NCBI RefSeq assembly: GCF_900519355.1
Contig: NZ_ULHE01000001.1
Span: forward strand, 496,001 to 560,000
Origin: Corynebacterium lactis
GTDB taxonomy: Bacteria; Actinomycetota; Actinomycetes; Mycobacteriales; Mycobacteriaceae
Reading direction: 5' to 3'
Length of the DNA stretch: 64,000 bases
Shown here: piece after piece, positions 39,642 through 48,268 of the stretch
Layout: each line of letters opens with the position of its first letter
Position numbering within the stretch: position 1 is the stretch's first letter
The notes under the pieces: model-generated
Told to the model about the DNA's origin: nothing
Database searches by the model: none
The model's input: only the letters and a program-made list of their open reading frames with translations
Made by a program: the position numbers and the translations under genes

Positions 39642-41024
39642 ATGACTACTAACGGATACCGAGTTCAAAACCCCGTCGACAACGCAGTGCTCGAGACATT
39701 TGAGCAGGCTAGTGACGCAGACATTCAGAACACGTTGGCTGCCGCCGATACCGCATGGGCTGACTGGGCTGCGAAGCCGATCGAGGAGCGGGCAAAGATT
39801 GTCACTCGCGTTGCAGAGCTGTTCGAAGAGCGCAAGGACGAGCTGGCGGCCATAGCAGCCCAGGAAATGGGAAAGCCTATTCCGGAGGGAATCGAAGAAG
39901 TCGAGTTTTCCAGCGTCATCATCCAGTACTACGCGGATAATGGTGCGAAATTCATTGAGGAGCAGGAGATCCCCACGGACGCGAACGGTGTCGCGAAACT
40001 GCGTCGTCTGCCAATCGGTGCCCTGCTCGGCATTATGCCGTGGAATTTCCCTTACTACCAGGTCGCGCGCTTTGCCGGGCCGAACTTGATGCTCGGCAAC
40101 ACGATTGTGCTCAAGCATGCGGAAACCTGCCCAAAGGCAGCCTTGGCCATCCAGAAGATTATGGATGATGCGGGGGTTCCGGAGGGCGTGTACACGAATG
40201 TGTTCGCGTCCCATGACCAGGTTGCGGACATCATTGCCGATCCCAGGATTCAAGGTGTTTCGTTGACCGGCTCGGAACGTGCGGGTTCAGCCGTCGGGGA
40301 GCTGGCCGGTCGGCATCTGAAGAAGGCTGTGCTGGAGCTCGGTGGCTCTGATCCGTACATCATCCTCGACACCGATGATGTGAAGGAAGCTGCGCAAACC
40401 GCGTGGGCGACTCGCATGTATAACACTGGTCAGGCGTGTAACTCCAACAAGCGCATGATCGTGATGGCAGACATCTACGATGAGTTTGTCGCCGAACTTG
40501 TATCTTTGGCAGAGGCCATGGAGCCAGCAGCACCGCAAGATGCCGGTGGCGCGAAGTACAGCCCTCTGTCCTCGCGCGGAGCGGCCGAGAACTTGGATCG
40601 ACAGGTTCGAGAGGCCGTGAACCAGGGCGCCACGCTTCGTGCTGGCGGAGTTCTAGCCGCTGAAGGCGCGTACTTCTCGCCGGCCGTGCTTACCGACGTC
40701 AAGCGGGGCAGCAGCATCTATTACGAGGAACTCTTCGGTCCGGTTGCGGTTGTGTACAAGGCCGAAAGCGACGAGGAAGCCCTCGAAATTGCGAATGATA
40801 GCAGGTACGGTCTCGGTGGGGCGGTGTTCTCCCGAGACGAAGCTCGCGCAAAGAAGCTCGCCGCCTTTTTGCAGGTCGGCATGTCGAATGTCAATACTCC
40901 GGCCGGTGAGGGAGCAGAATTGCCGTTTGGTGGCGTGAAGCGATCCGGTTTCGGTCGCGAACTGGGGCCGCTCGGAATGGATGAGTTTGTGAACAAGCAG
41001 CTCTACTTCGTGGAAAACCAGTAG
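39642..41024 (+). CDS. NAD(P)-dependent aldehyde dehydrogenase (succinate-semialdehyde dehydrogenase-like)
   Basis: 460 residues matching the aldehyde dehydrogenase superfamily: cofactor-binding GIMPWNFPYYQ, general-base Glu in LELGGSDP and catalytic Cys in TGQACNSNKR. The overall pattern is close to succinate-semialdehyde dehydrogenases. In this cluster it could oxidise 4-aminobutanal to GABA or succinate semialdehyde to succinate. Start at ATG 39642 behind GGAG (39632-39635) rather than the upstream ORF start. A small hairpin (CCTCA atg TGAGG, 39608-39620) lies before it, so expression relative to the permease may be adjusted there. Confidence 0.88.
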   Translation: MTTNGYRVQNPVDNAVLETFEQASDADIQNTLAAADTAWADWAAKPIEERAKIVTRVAELFEERKDELAAIAAQEMGKPIPEGIEEVEFSSVIIQYYADNGAKFIEEQEIPTDANGVAKLRRLPIGALLGIMPWNFPYYQVARFAGPNLMLGNTIVLKHAETCPKAALAIQKIMDDAGVPEGVYTNVFASHDQVADIIADPRIQGVSLTGSERAGSAVGELAGRHLKKAVLELGGSDPYIILDTDDVKEAAQTAWATRMYNTGQACNSNKRMIVMADIYDEFVAELVSLAEAMEPAAPQDAGGAKYSPLSSRGAAENLDRQVREAVNQGATLRAGGVLAAEGAYFSPAVLTDVKRGSSIYYEELFGPVAVVYKAESDEEALEIANDSRYGLGGAVFSRDEARAKKLAAFLQVGMSNVNTPAGEGAELPFGGVKRSGFGRELGPLGMDEFVNKQLYFVENQ

Positions 41025-41034
41025 GTGTTGAAGG

Positions 41035-41877
41035 CTACGTTGCGGGGACTATCCAAGGGTGCTGCCTTAAACCATTGGCCGCGGCCTGGTCCGGCTCGAA
41101 TAGGTATCGCCTTGCTGAAAAACCCTGGGAACGCAGCGTAGCCTCTCGCACGACTTCAGCCGGTGCGTCGTAGAACCCGGATGACCATGGCGGGTTCGCT
41201 TCGACGACTACCACGCGGCCGTCGGCAAGCCTGCCGGTGTCGATGACGGCAGAGTCCAATCCGAGTTCAGAAGCGGCGGTGCGGGCTACCTCGACATGGT
41301 CCGCATCGACGTCGACGGGAGACGCTCCGCCCGACCACTGCCACTCGCCACTTGTGTAGACGCCGGAGTGCGCGACGGTATCGCCGATAATCCGGTTCCG
41401 GCACTCTTCGACTATCTCCACAATTTCGCTGACGATGAAATCGTGGGCTTTGATAGCGGGGTAGGAGTCACATCGGAACCGGAACTCGGCTTGATTGAGA
41501 ATCGCGGCGACGAAGTGCTGATACTTGTGTTTCGCCAGTTTGATGAAGGCAGTTCCGGGGCGGGCTGTAGTCCCCGACCAATATTGGGCGCCCGATATGG
41601 AAGCGAAATCTTGCGACAGCAAGTCCGAGACCGCCTCTGCTCCCGAGCAGTACTCCACGTTTCGGCCTAGCAGCTCAGGCGGAAGATTCCACCATGGCGC
41701 ATCGTCGAAATGCCAGGGATCGTTTCTCAAATGGTAAAGCGAAACGAAGCTGCCCGGCTGCCAGATGCCGTCCTCTCCTTCGACGAAGGCAGAGGTATCG
41801 ATTGGGGCGGAGCCATCTGAATATTCGGCATCGAGGAATTCGGCACGCCACTGGTTGGGATGAACCACGTACAGCAT
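41035..41877 (-). CDS. ATP-grasp domain-containing protein
   Basis: 280 residues. The C-terminal half resembles ATP-grasp ligases, with the metal-binding segment VVVVEANPPWSSGFYDA near residues 220-236. Such proteins join an acid to an amine through an acyl phosphate. The N-terminal half has no domain I recognise (GIWQPGSFVSLYHLRNDPW). The substrate is unknown. It is convergent with the aldehyde dehydrogenase, only 10 bases from its stop, and it carries an 11-mer copy (41220-41230, Leu-Ala-Asp on the coding strand). Not clearly part of the polyamine cluster. Confidence 0.72.
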   Translation of the reverse strand: MLYVVHPNQWRAEFLDAEYSDGSAPIDTSAFVEGEDGIWQPGSFVSLYHLRNDPWHFDDAPWWNLPPELLGRNVEYCSGAEAVSDLLSQDFASISGAQYWSGTTARPGTAFIKLAKHKYQHFVAAILNQAEFRFRCDSYPAIKAHDFIVSEIVEIVEECRNRIIGDTVAHSGVYTSGEWQWSGGASPVDVDADHVEVARTAASELGLDSAVIDTGRLADGRVVVVEANPPWSSGFYDAPAEVVREATLRSQGFSARRYLFEPDQAAANGLRQHPWIVPAT

Positions 41878-42002
41878 CGGTGAAGGCCTCCAGGCATTGT
41901 TGATCGTTGGACTTCATGCTAGTCGGTGGCTTTCGGGGTGATTCGTAGCTGTCAGGCGTCGTAACCGGGAACTCGCGATCCAGGTCCTAGCGCCCGCCAG
42001 CT

Positions 42003-43900
42003 CTACTTCCTGTCCTGCCTAATGTCCTGGTTCGTCGCCTTAGTCTCCCTGTGCGAATCGTAGAAGGCCGAGGCCCGGGAGAACTCGTCGTTGATCTTCT
42101 CCACGCCGTCACGCTCTACCAGCGTCTTCTTTCCGCTAAACAAGTTGGTGCCGAGGCCTAGCCGGTCGCCCTTAATCTCCACGCCGATGGAGGACAGGAT
42201 TGTGGGGAAGAGGTCAAAAGGCGCGTACTGGCGGTTCTTGGTCACGGAATCCGGCTGGTCGGTGCCCTGTACCGGGTTCAGGATGAAGTTCACCACCGTG
42301 CGGTTGTAGTCCTTGTCCCACCCGTGGAAGAAGTTCTTGTCCATGGAGCGGTGGTCGCCGGTGACCACAATCGTGGTGTCGTCGGCCCACGGCTGCGCCT
42401 GGATCCACTTAATGAGCTTGACGGTCTCTTCCTGCGAGTACTTGATCACGTTGGCATAGTGCTTCTCGAAGGGACGCTCGGTCATCCGCTTGGAGGCGTA
42501 GCCGTCGGGGAAGTGGGTGTCCGCGTTTTCCAGCACAAAGTAGAACGGCTTCGAATCCTGGCCGAGGCGAGTCAGATCGGTCTTGGCGTATTCGTAGAGC
42601 TTGTCGTCCTCGAACCCCCACCACTCGTGGTAGTCCGGCGGGATGAGCCCCTTCGAGATCGCGTAGGGGTGGTCGAAGACGAGGAAGTCGCCGTGGCGTC
42701 GGTAGTAGTCACCGAGCCCGCCCCATTTGCCGTTGGCACCCAGCATGAACTCCGTCGCGTACCCCGCCTTGTGCAGAATGTCGCCTGTCGTGGTGAAGTC
42801 CGGGTAGGACATCTGCGTGCCGTCACCGGCTCCTGCGGCCAGCATTGGGGTTCCCGCCCACATGTTCACCATCGCTGCGATGGAGTGGCCCGAGGCGTAG
42901 AGTTGCTGCGGCCCGCCGTGTTTATCGGTGTTGGAGAAGGACACGCCCGTATCCGAGAGCTTCGCCAGCTCCGGCATCAGGTTGACGTCCATGTATCCGC
43001 CGAGGTCCTTCGAATAGTACGAGTTCTCCACCGACTCCATGTAGATGTGAATCAGATTGCGCTTCTTCGCCGGCATCTTCATGTTGTCGGCGGTCGGCGC
43101 CACGTAGTTGGCCTCAATGTAGTCGGAGGTCGAAAACTCCTGCCGCAGGATTCCCGCCAGCGGAACTGTATTGAAGGCAAAGGCCACCGAACCCGCGAGC
43201 AGCACACACATCGCCGTCAGCACCGGGCCGCGCAGGTATTTCACCCCGCTTTCCGACGGTGGCACGGTGCCCCGCGGTTTCGGCGCAACCGTGGCGTTCT
43301 CGTTGTCGTGGCGACTCCGGGCGCGTCCTCGCTTCGTCACGGCGATCGCGGACTGGATCGTCCCCAGGCATGCGCCGATAACGGCGGTTGCGATGACGGG
43401 GAGACCATGAGGTTGAGCACCGCGAGGTCCTGTTCGCGGGTGGACTCCCCGCCGCCTTCCGTGAGCAGGAACATGAAGTGATCTGCGGGGATATCGCCAA
43501 ACGTCTTGCCGAACCACAGCGGTACGAAGAAGAAGAGTCCAATGAGGAACCCCAGTACGGCCCCCAGGACGAATGACAAAATGCTGCGGGTCTTAGGGGC
43601 CCGCCCGGGGTGTGTTCTTTCAACCAGAATGCCCGTGTCAAAACCTTTTTTGATCAGGAACAACACGACGCCGCCGAATGTGATCGTCGTCAAGCCGTAG
43701 GCGGCCGCGAATCCCAGGGTGGGAGGTTCACCGTAGACGGCGGTTTTCTTCAGCGCGAAGAGGAAGAAGATCACTGCGAGCGCGTTGACTGCGAGGCCGA
43801 CGGCGACGCTGCGGACTGCGGCCCTGCGGTTGTGCCCCAAAAGACGCGTCCCGAGCGTGACGAGCGCCGCGAGCACGGCGAGTTGAACGATGATAATCAC
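42003..43900 (-). CDS. LTA synthase-like sulfatase/phosphoglycerol transferase (frameshifted in this sequence)
   Basis: Membrane enzyme of the LtaS/MdoB (alkaline phosphatase) superfamily. At least five N-terminal helices are followed by an extracellular catalytic domain with IHIYMESVENSYYS (metal ligand Glu), the nucleophile region YASGHSIAAMVNMWAGTPM, VVTGDHRSMD and late His ligands. In LtaS/MdoB the nucleophile is Thr; here the aligned residue looks like Ser. Two overlapping frames meet near 43402-43408 (...LAVLNLM continues as LPVIATAVIGACLGTIQSA in another frame), which one inserted base would join. GTG start 43900. Its product might be a cell-envelope glycerol-phosphate decoration; this is inference. 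Confidence 0.8.
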
Positions 43901-43966
43901 GCTGCGATTTTATCGGGTGAGGTGCGCAAATGGGCAATCGTGGTCTGAGTCACTTCATTCATGCCC

Positions 43967-43972
43967 TAGAAT
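43967..43972 (+). promoter_or_regulatory. -10 element (TAGAAT) of metY-like gene
   Basis: TAGAAT lies 33 bases before ATG 44006, so the transcript would have a short leader carrying the GAAAGG ribosome binding site (43986-43991). I cannot define a -35 box. Confidence 0.45.
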
Positions 43973-44005
43973 CGGGTTCAAGCGATTGAAAGGCATTTTC
44001 TTAAC

Positions 44006-45274
44006 ATGCAAGACCAGACCAAGCTCATCCACTCCGGCTACGTCCCGGGCAACAAGGACCCCCGCCAGCTTCCGATCGTGCAGTCGACGACCTACACCTT
44101 CGACTCCTCCGATGACATCGCGGCCGTGTTCGACGAGCCGACCCACGCGCTGATCTACTCGCGCTTCGCGAACCCGACGGTGATGGCAGTGGAGGCCAAG
44201 ATCGCGGACCTCGAGGGAGGCGCGGCGGCGATGGCGACGTCGTCAGGCCAGGCGGCCACCGCGATGGCGATCATGAATATCTGCTCGGCCGGCGACTCTT
44301 TCGTGGCCTCGTCGGAGATCTATGGCGGTACCTCCAACCTCTTCGCAACGACGCTGAAGCGCTTCGGCATCGAGGTCATCTTCGTCGACCAGGACGCGCC
44401 GGAGGAGGAGATTGCGGCGGCGTTCAAGCCGAATACCAAGGCGCTGTTCGGCGAGATCATCGCGAACCCGGCGATGAGCGTGCTGGACATCGAGAAGTTT
44501 GCTCGCATTGCGCACGGCCAGGGCGTGCCGCTGATCGTGGACTCCACTTTTGCGACTCCGGTGCTGTGCAAGCCGATCGAACACGGCGCCGACGTGGTGG
44601 TGCACTCGACCTCGAAGTACATGGACGGCCACGCCATTCAGGTCGGCGGCATGATCGTGGATGCAGGCACGTTTGACTACACCAACGGCAAGTTCCCCGG
44701 CTTCACGGAGCCGGACGAGTCCTACCGCGGCGTGGTCTACACCAAGGACTACGCGGTCGCGCCGTTTGTGATTAAGGCGCGTATGCAGCTCCAGCGTGAC
44801 TTCGGCGCGTACCCGGCGGCGCACTCGGCGTTCATGCTCAATCACTCCCTGGAGAGCCTGGACGTGCGCATGCGTCGCCACTGCGAGAATGCGCAGAAGG
44901 TCGCCGAGTACCTGGAGACCCGCTCGGACGTATTGAATGAGGTCCGTTACCCGGGCCTGAAGTCCTCGCCCTACTACGAGACGGCCCAGAAGTACCTGTC
45001 CGGCGCCTCGGGCGTCGTCACCATTGACCTGAAGGGCGGCCGTGAGGCCGGCACCGCGTTCATGGACGCGCTGGAGATTGTGTCCCGCCAGGTCCACGTC
45101 GCCGACGCGCGCTCCTGCGTGCTGCACCCGGCCTCGACGACGCACCGCCAGGTGCCGGACGAGCAGCTGCCGTCCGTCGGCATCACCCCCGGCCTGGTGC
45201 GCCTGTCGATCGGCCTGGAAAGCGTCGACGACATCATCGCCGACATTGAGCAGGCGCTGGCGAAGGCGCAGTAG
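44006..45274 (+). CDS. metY: O-acetylhomoserine sulfhydrylase-type Cys/Met metabolism PLP enzyme
   Basis: 422 residues of the Cys/Met metabolism PLP-dependent family. The PLP lysine lies in VHSTSKYMDGH (about residue 208), with the cofactor-binding YSRFANPTVMAVEAKIADLEG and SSGQAATAMAIM segments and the C-terminal SVGITPGLVRLSIGLE substrate motif. Length and motifs fit O-acetylhomoserine aminocarboxypropyltransferase (direct sulfhydrylation to homocysteine), but methionine gamma-lyase or cystathionine gamma-synthase are hard to separate by eye. It is a single-gene unit with a terminator after it. Confidence 0.8.
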   Translation: MQDQTKLIHSGYVPGNKDPRQLPIVQSTTYTFDSSDDIAAVFDEPTHALIYSRFANPTVMAVEAKIADLEGGAAAMATSSGQAATAMAIMNICSAGDSFVASSEIYGGTSNLFATTLKRFGIEVIFVDQDAPEEEIAAAFKPNTKALFGEIIANPAMSVLDIEKFARIAHGQGVPLIVDSTFATPVLCKPIEHGADVVVHSTSKYMDGHAIQVGGMIVDAGTFDYTNGKFPGFTEPDESYRGVVYTKDYAVAPFVIKARMQLQRDFGAYPAAHSAFMLNHSLESLDVRMRRHCENAQKVAEYLETRSDVLNEVRYPGLKSSPYYETAQKYLSGASGVVTIDLKGGREAGTAFMDALEIVSRQVHVADARSCVLHPASTTHRQVPDEQLPSVGITPGLVRLSIGLESVDDIIADIEQALAKAQ

Positions 45275-45303
45275 CAGGCTTTGCAAGCCTCAGCGCAAGG
45301 GGA

Positions 45304-45342
45304 AGGCCCCGCGCCCCAATTGGTGGGGAATACGCGGGGCCT
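45304..45342. terminator. Bidirectional terminator between metY and DUF2853 gene
   Basis: AGGCCCCGCG (45304-45313) pairs with CGCGGGGCCT (45333-45342), with inner CCCC/GGGG pairing around AATTGGT. It lies between two convergent genes. Confidence 0.8.
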
Positions 45343-45361
45343 ATTGCCGGGCTTTTCGGTC

Positions 45362-45673
45362 TTAACCGCCGAAGACGCCCAGCTTGCCGTACTTTTCGGC
45401 GAGCAGGTAGTACACGACCAGGCGCTGCTTCTGGCCTGCGATCTTCTTGCCGACCTCCTGGATGGCGGCGTCAATCGCCTCATCGGAGTCGGTGACGCCC
45501 AGCTTCTTCTTGACGAAGTTCTCGCGGACGGTGGCGAGCTCGGCCGGGTCGCTGTAGGAGACCAGGCGTGCGTCCACGTGGGTCAGCGCCAGGCGGTAGG
45601 TCTTCTCCATCTGTGCGACGACGGCCTCGTCTGCATCGGGGGCGTACTTGCGAATGTTCTCTAGAGCACTCAT
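45362..45673 (-). CDS. DUF2853 family protein
   Basis: 103-residue cytoplasmic helical protein (SALENIRKYAPDADEAVVAQ start, KKKLGVTDSDEAIDAAIQEV, and VVYYLLAEKYGKLGVF at the end) that matches the DUF2853 family as I know it. The open frame continues 68 codons further upstream, but the ATG at 45673 is preceded by GGAG and gives the family N-terminus. No function is known to me. Divergent from the Kef-type antiporter with 220 bases between starts. Confidence 0.78.
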   Translation of the reverse strand: MSALENIRKYAPDADEAVVAQMEKTYRLALTHVDARLVSYSDPAELATVRENFVKKKLGVTDSDEAIDAAIQEVGKKIAGQKQRLVVYYLLAEKYGKLGVFGG

Positions 45674-45881
45674 TGAGCGTCTCCGTTCTGTGAGGTGGAA
45701 ACCGCAGCGAGAAAAACTGAGGTTGTTGGCCTCAATTTTACGCCGAACTAAATTGTCGGGAAACGATTTCCAGCGGGGAGGCGACGTATCAGTTTTCCCG
45801 GTCAGTTCTCCCGACCCATTTCTCGTGTTTTTCAACCACTCACTTTGTCGCGCAACATCGAACGCAGTCCGCGCCACCCGC

Positions 45882-45887
45882 TAACCT
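45882..45887 (+). promoter_or_regulatory. -10 element (TAACCT) of the Kef-type antiporter
   Basis: TAACCT ends six bases before GTG 45894, indicating a leaderless transcript. AGGAG overlaps the spacer but is too close to the GTG to serve as a ribosome binding site. Confidence 0.5.
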
Positions 45888-45893
45888 AGGAGC

Positions 45894-47477
45894 GTGGAAT
45901 CCATTTACCTGCTCGCGATACTGTTCTCGATCCTCGGCGGCCTGGTTGCTTCGATGCTGCATCTGCCGCCGCTGATCGGGTTTCTTACTGCGGGCTTCGC
46001 CATCAACCTGGTGGGGCTTGACCATGTGCCATTCATTGACACTATCGCTGAGCTCGGTGTGACAACACTGCTGTTCACCATCGGTTTGCACTTGAACCCC
46101 AAGGACATTGGCCGGGCCCGCGTGATCGCGACCGGGGTGGGGCACGCCGTTGCCAATACGGTGATTTTCGCGGTGCTCTTTAGCCTGGCCAGCTTCCTTC
46201 CGCTGCAGGAGTTGACGGGGCTCGGCCCCACCGCTCTGATTTATATCGGCATCGCCACCTCGTTCTCGTCGACGGTGTTCGTGATGAGTCAGCTGGAGGA
46301 GCAAAACCGCAGCGGTTCCACGGTCGGTCGCATTTCTATCGGTGTGCTGGTGCTGCAGGACATCATCGCTGTCGTGGTGTTGGTGTTTTCCTCCGGCAAA
46401 ACCCCACAGCTCTGGGCTCTGGCCCTGCCTCTGGTCTTCCTGCTGCGCCCCTTCATCACCCGCATGCCGGACCGTATGTTCCGTACCGAGTTGTTGGTTC
46501 TCACCGGCATCGGCATCGCCGTCGGCGCGTACTCCTTCTTCGAGCTGGCGGGAGTCTCCGGCTCGCTGGGTTCTCTTATCGCAGGCATTTTGCTCTCGGG
46601 GCACCCGGTTGCGGAGCGCTTCTCCAAGGCCCTGATTAGCGTCCGCGAGCTGCTACTGGTCGGCTTTTTCATCCAGATCGGCCTGGGCGGCCTTCCCGAC
46701 GCCGGGGGTTTCCTCATCGCGGGAATCCTCGTGGTGTTCCTGGTCGCCAAGGCTGCCGCGTTCATCGTCATTCTGGGGCGCGTCGGCATGTCGGCTCGCA
46801 CCAGTGCCCTCTCGGGCGTCATCCTCGCCAACTACTCTGAGTTCGGCCTGATCGTCATGGCCGTCGCGGTGCAGCAGGGTGTGCTGCCAAAATCTTGGAC
46901 GTCCATCATGGCCGTCGCCGTCGCGGGCAGCTTCATCCTCAGCTCCATCGTGATGGCCAAGAAGGACCTGATGCTGAAGGTCCTGTTGCGCTGGATTACG
47001 GAGACTCCGGAGCGCAAGCTCGTCCCCGACGAACGCCCGGTAAAAATCCGCAATGCCGACGCGCTCGTCCTCGGCATGGGCCGCGTCGGGGTCGGCGTCT
47101 ATCGTCGCCTGACGCAGGAATACAACCTCAACGTCTATGGCATCGACTTCGACGAGGATCGCATCGACCGCCTGCGCCGCGAGGGCTTCAACATCATCTC
47201 CGGCGACGTGACCGACTCTGACCTCTGGCGCCGCATCGAGCTAGAACGAGCGCCCAACCTGTACGTCCTTGCGCTACCTGATCACGGAGATAGCGTCGAT
47301 ATGGTTCGCAACATCCGCCGCTACGACACCGAGGGCATCATTGCCTCGACGACGCAGCGTCGTGACGCAAAGGAAGTGCTTATCGACGGCGGCGCGGACG
47401 TTGCCGTGTACCTCTACGATGGCGCCGGCGAGGAGCTGGCCGATCAGGCAATGGAGGCCATCACCGAGCGGGCGTAG
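45894..47477 (+). CDS. Kef-type cation:proton antiporter with RCK/TrkA-N domain
   Basis: 527 residues. The first 375 contain about 12 membrane helices of the CPA2 monovalent cation:proton antiporter fold (for example ELGVTTLLFTIGLHL and IGIATSFSSTVFVMSQLEEQ). A cytoplasmic Rossmann-type RCK domain begins near 395 (ADALVLGMGRVGVGVYRRL, GIDFDEDRIDRLRREGF) and would bind NAD(H) or a nucleotide as a gate control. No RCK-C domain follows. This is the YbaL/KefB-like layout. It likely exports K+ or Na+ in exchange for protons; the ion is inferred. Confidence 0.88.
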   Translation: MESIYLLAILFSILGGLVASMLHLPPLIGFLTAGFAINLVGLDHVPFIDTIAELGVTTLLFTIGLHLNPKDIGRARVIATGVGHAVANTVIFAVLFSLASFLPLQELTGLGPTALIYIGIATSFSSTVFVMSQLEEQNRSGSTVGRISIGVLVLQDIIAVVVLVFSSGKTPQLWALALPLVFLLRPFITRMPDRMFRTELLVLTGIGIAVGAYSFFELAGVSGSLGSLIAGILLSGHPVAERFSKALISVRELLLVGFFIQIGLGGLPDAGGFLIAGILVVFLVAKAAAFIVILGRVGMSARTSALSGVILANYSEFGLIVMAVAVQQGVLPKSWTSIMAVAVAGSFILSSIVMAKKDLMLKVLLRWITETPERKLVPDERPVKIRNADALVLGMGRVGVGVYRRLTQEYNLNVYGIDFDEDRIDRLRREGFNIISGDVTDSDLWRRIELERAPNLYVLALPDHGDSVDMVRNIRRYDTEGIIASTTQRRDAKEVLIDGGADVAVYLYDGAGEELADQAMEAITERA

Positions 47478-47535
47478 TTCGCGGTGTCGGGATCGGCCGC
47501 AACTCAGTGCGCCACGCTGTGGTTCGCGGTCGGCC

Positions 47536-47541
47536 TATCCT
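47536..47541 (+). promoter_or_regulatory. -10 element (TATCCT) of the histidine phosphatase, leaderless start
   Basis: TATCCT ends seven bases before ATG 47549, with no ribosome binding site. It supports this ATG over the longer open frame. Confidence 0.6.
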
Positions 47542-47548
47542 CGGTTGT

Positions 47549-48121
47549 ATGACTGATTTGTACCTTGTCCGACACGGCGAAACAGAGTGGTCGCGATCCG
47601 GCCAGCACACGTCGATCACCGATCTTCCGCTGACCCCTCGCGGAAGGGAGGAGGCGCAGGCCCTGGACGGCTGGCTGGACGCAGAGGATTTCGGGCTGGT
47701 CTTGGCGTCGCCGCGGCAGCGCGCGCAGGAGACAGCGAGGCTTGCGGGCTTCGGCAATTTTGACGTCGAGGAGGACCTCGCCGAGTGGTTCTACGGCGAC
47801 TACGAGGGGATTACGTCGGAGCAGGTCCACGAAAACGTTCCCGATTGGCAGATTTGGACCCATGGGGTTCCCGGTGGCGAGACCGCGGAGCAAGTCCGTG
47901 AGAGGGTGGGACGCGTCGTCAAGCGGGTGCAGGAATCTGGCGTGGAAAAGGCGATCGTGTTCGCGCACGGGCACTCGCTGCGCGCGCTGACGACGGTGTG
48001 GCTGGAGTTGCCGATCACTCTGGGTGCATCGTTTCCGCTGAATACGGCGTCGCTATCAGTGCTGGGGCGGTATCACGACAGGCCCGCAGTGTTGCATTGG
48101 AACCTGACCCGCGAGGTGTAG
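47549..48121 (+). CDS. Histidine phosphatase family protein
   Basis: 190 residues of the phosphoglycerate-mutase-like family: LYLVRHGETEWSRSGQHTS (phospho-His near residue 9), LASPRQRAQETARLAGF, the catalytic Glu in EWFYGDYEGITSEQV and the second His in IVFAHGHSLRALTTVWL. Small size suggests a phosphatase, not a glycolytic mutase; the substrate cannot be read from the sequence. The frame opens 14 codons earlier, but ATG 47549 fits a leaderless transcript. It follows the antiporter and precedes the large exonuclease gene with a 147-base gap. Confidence 0.85.
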   Translation: MTDLYLVRHGETEWSRSGQHTSITDLPLTPRGREEAQALDGWLDAEDFGLVLASPRQRAQETARLAGFGNFDVEEDLAEWFYGDYEGITSEQVHENVPDWQIWTHGVPGGETAEQVRERVGRVVKRVQESGVEKAIVFAHGHSLRALTTVWLELPITLGASFPLNTASLSVLGRYHDRPAVLHWNLTREV

Positions 48122-48268
48122 ATAGACGCAGGCGGGCGATGAAAACCGAGCTGGCGGTGCCCTAAAATATGTAGGGGGCAAAAGTAATTTTGGCTGCCTA
48201 TCCGTTCATCCATTGATTCGTCAATCTGTAGCTCAACGAAATTTTTGACTAAAGGAGCCGTGGGCCTC

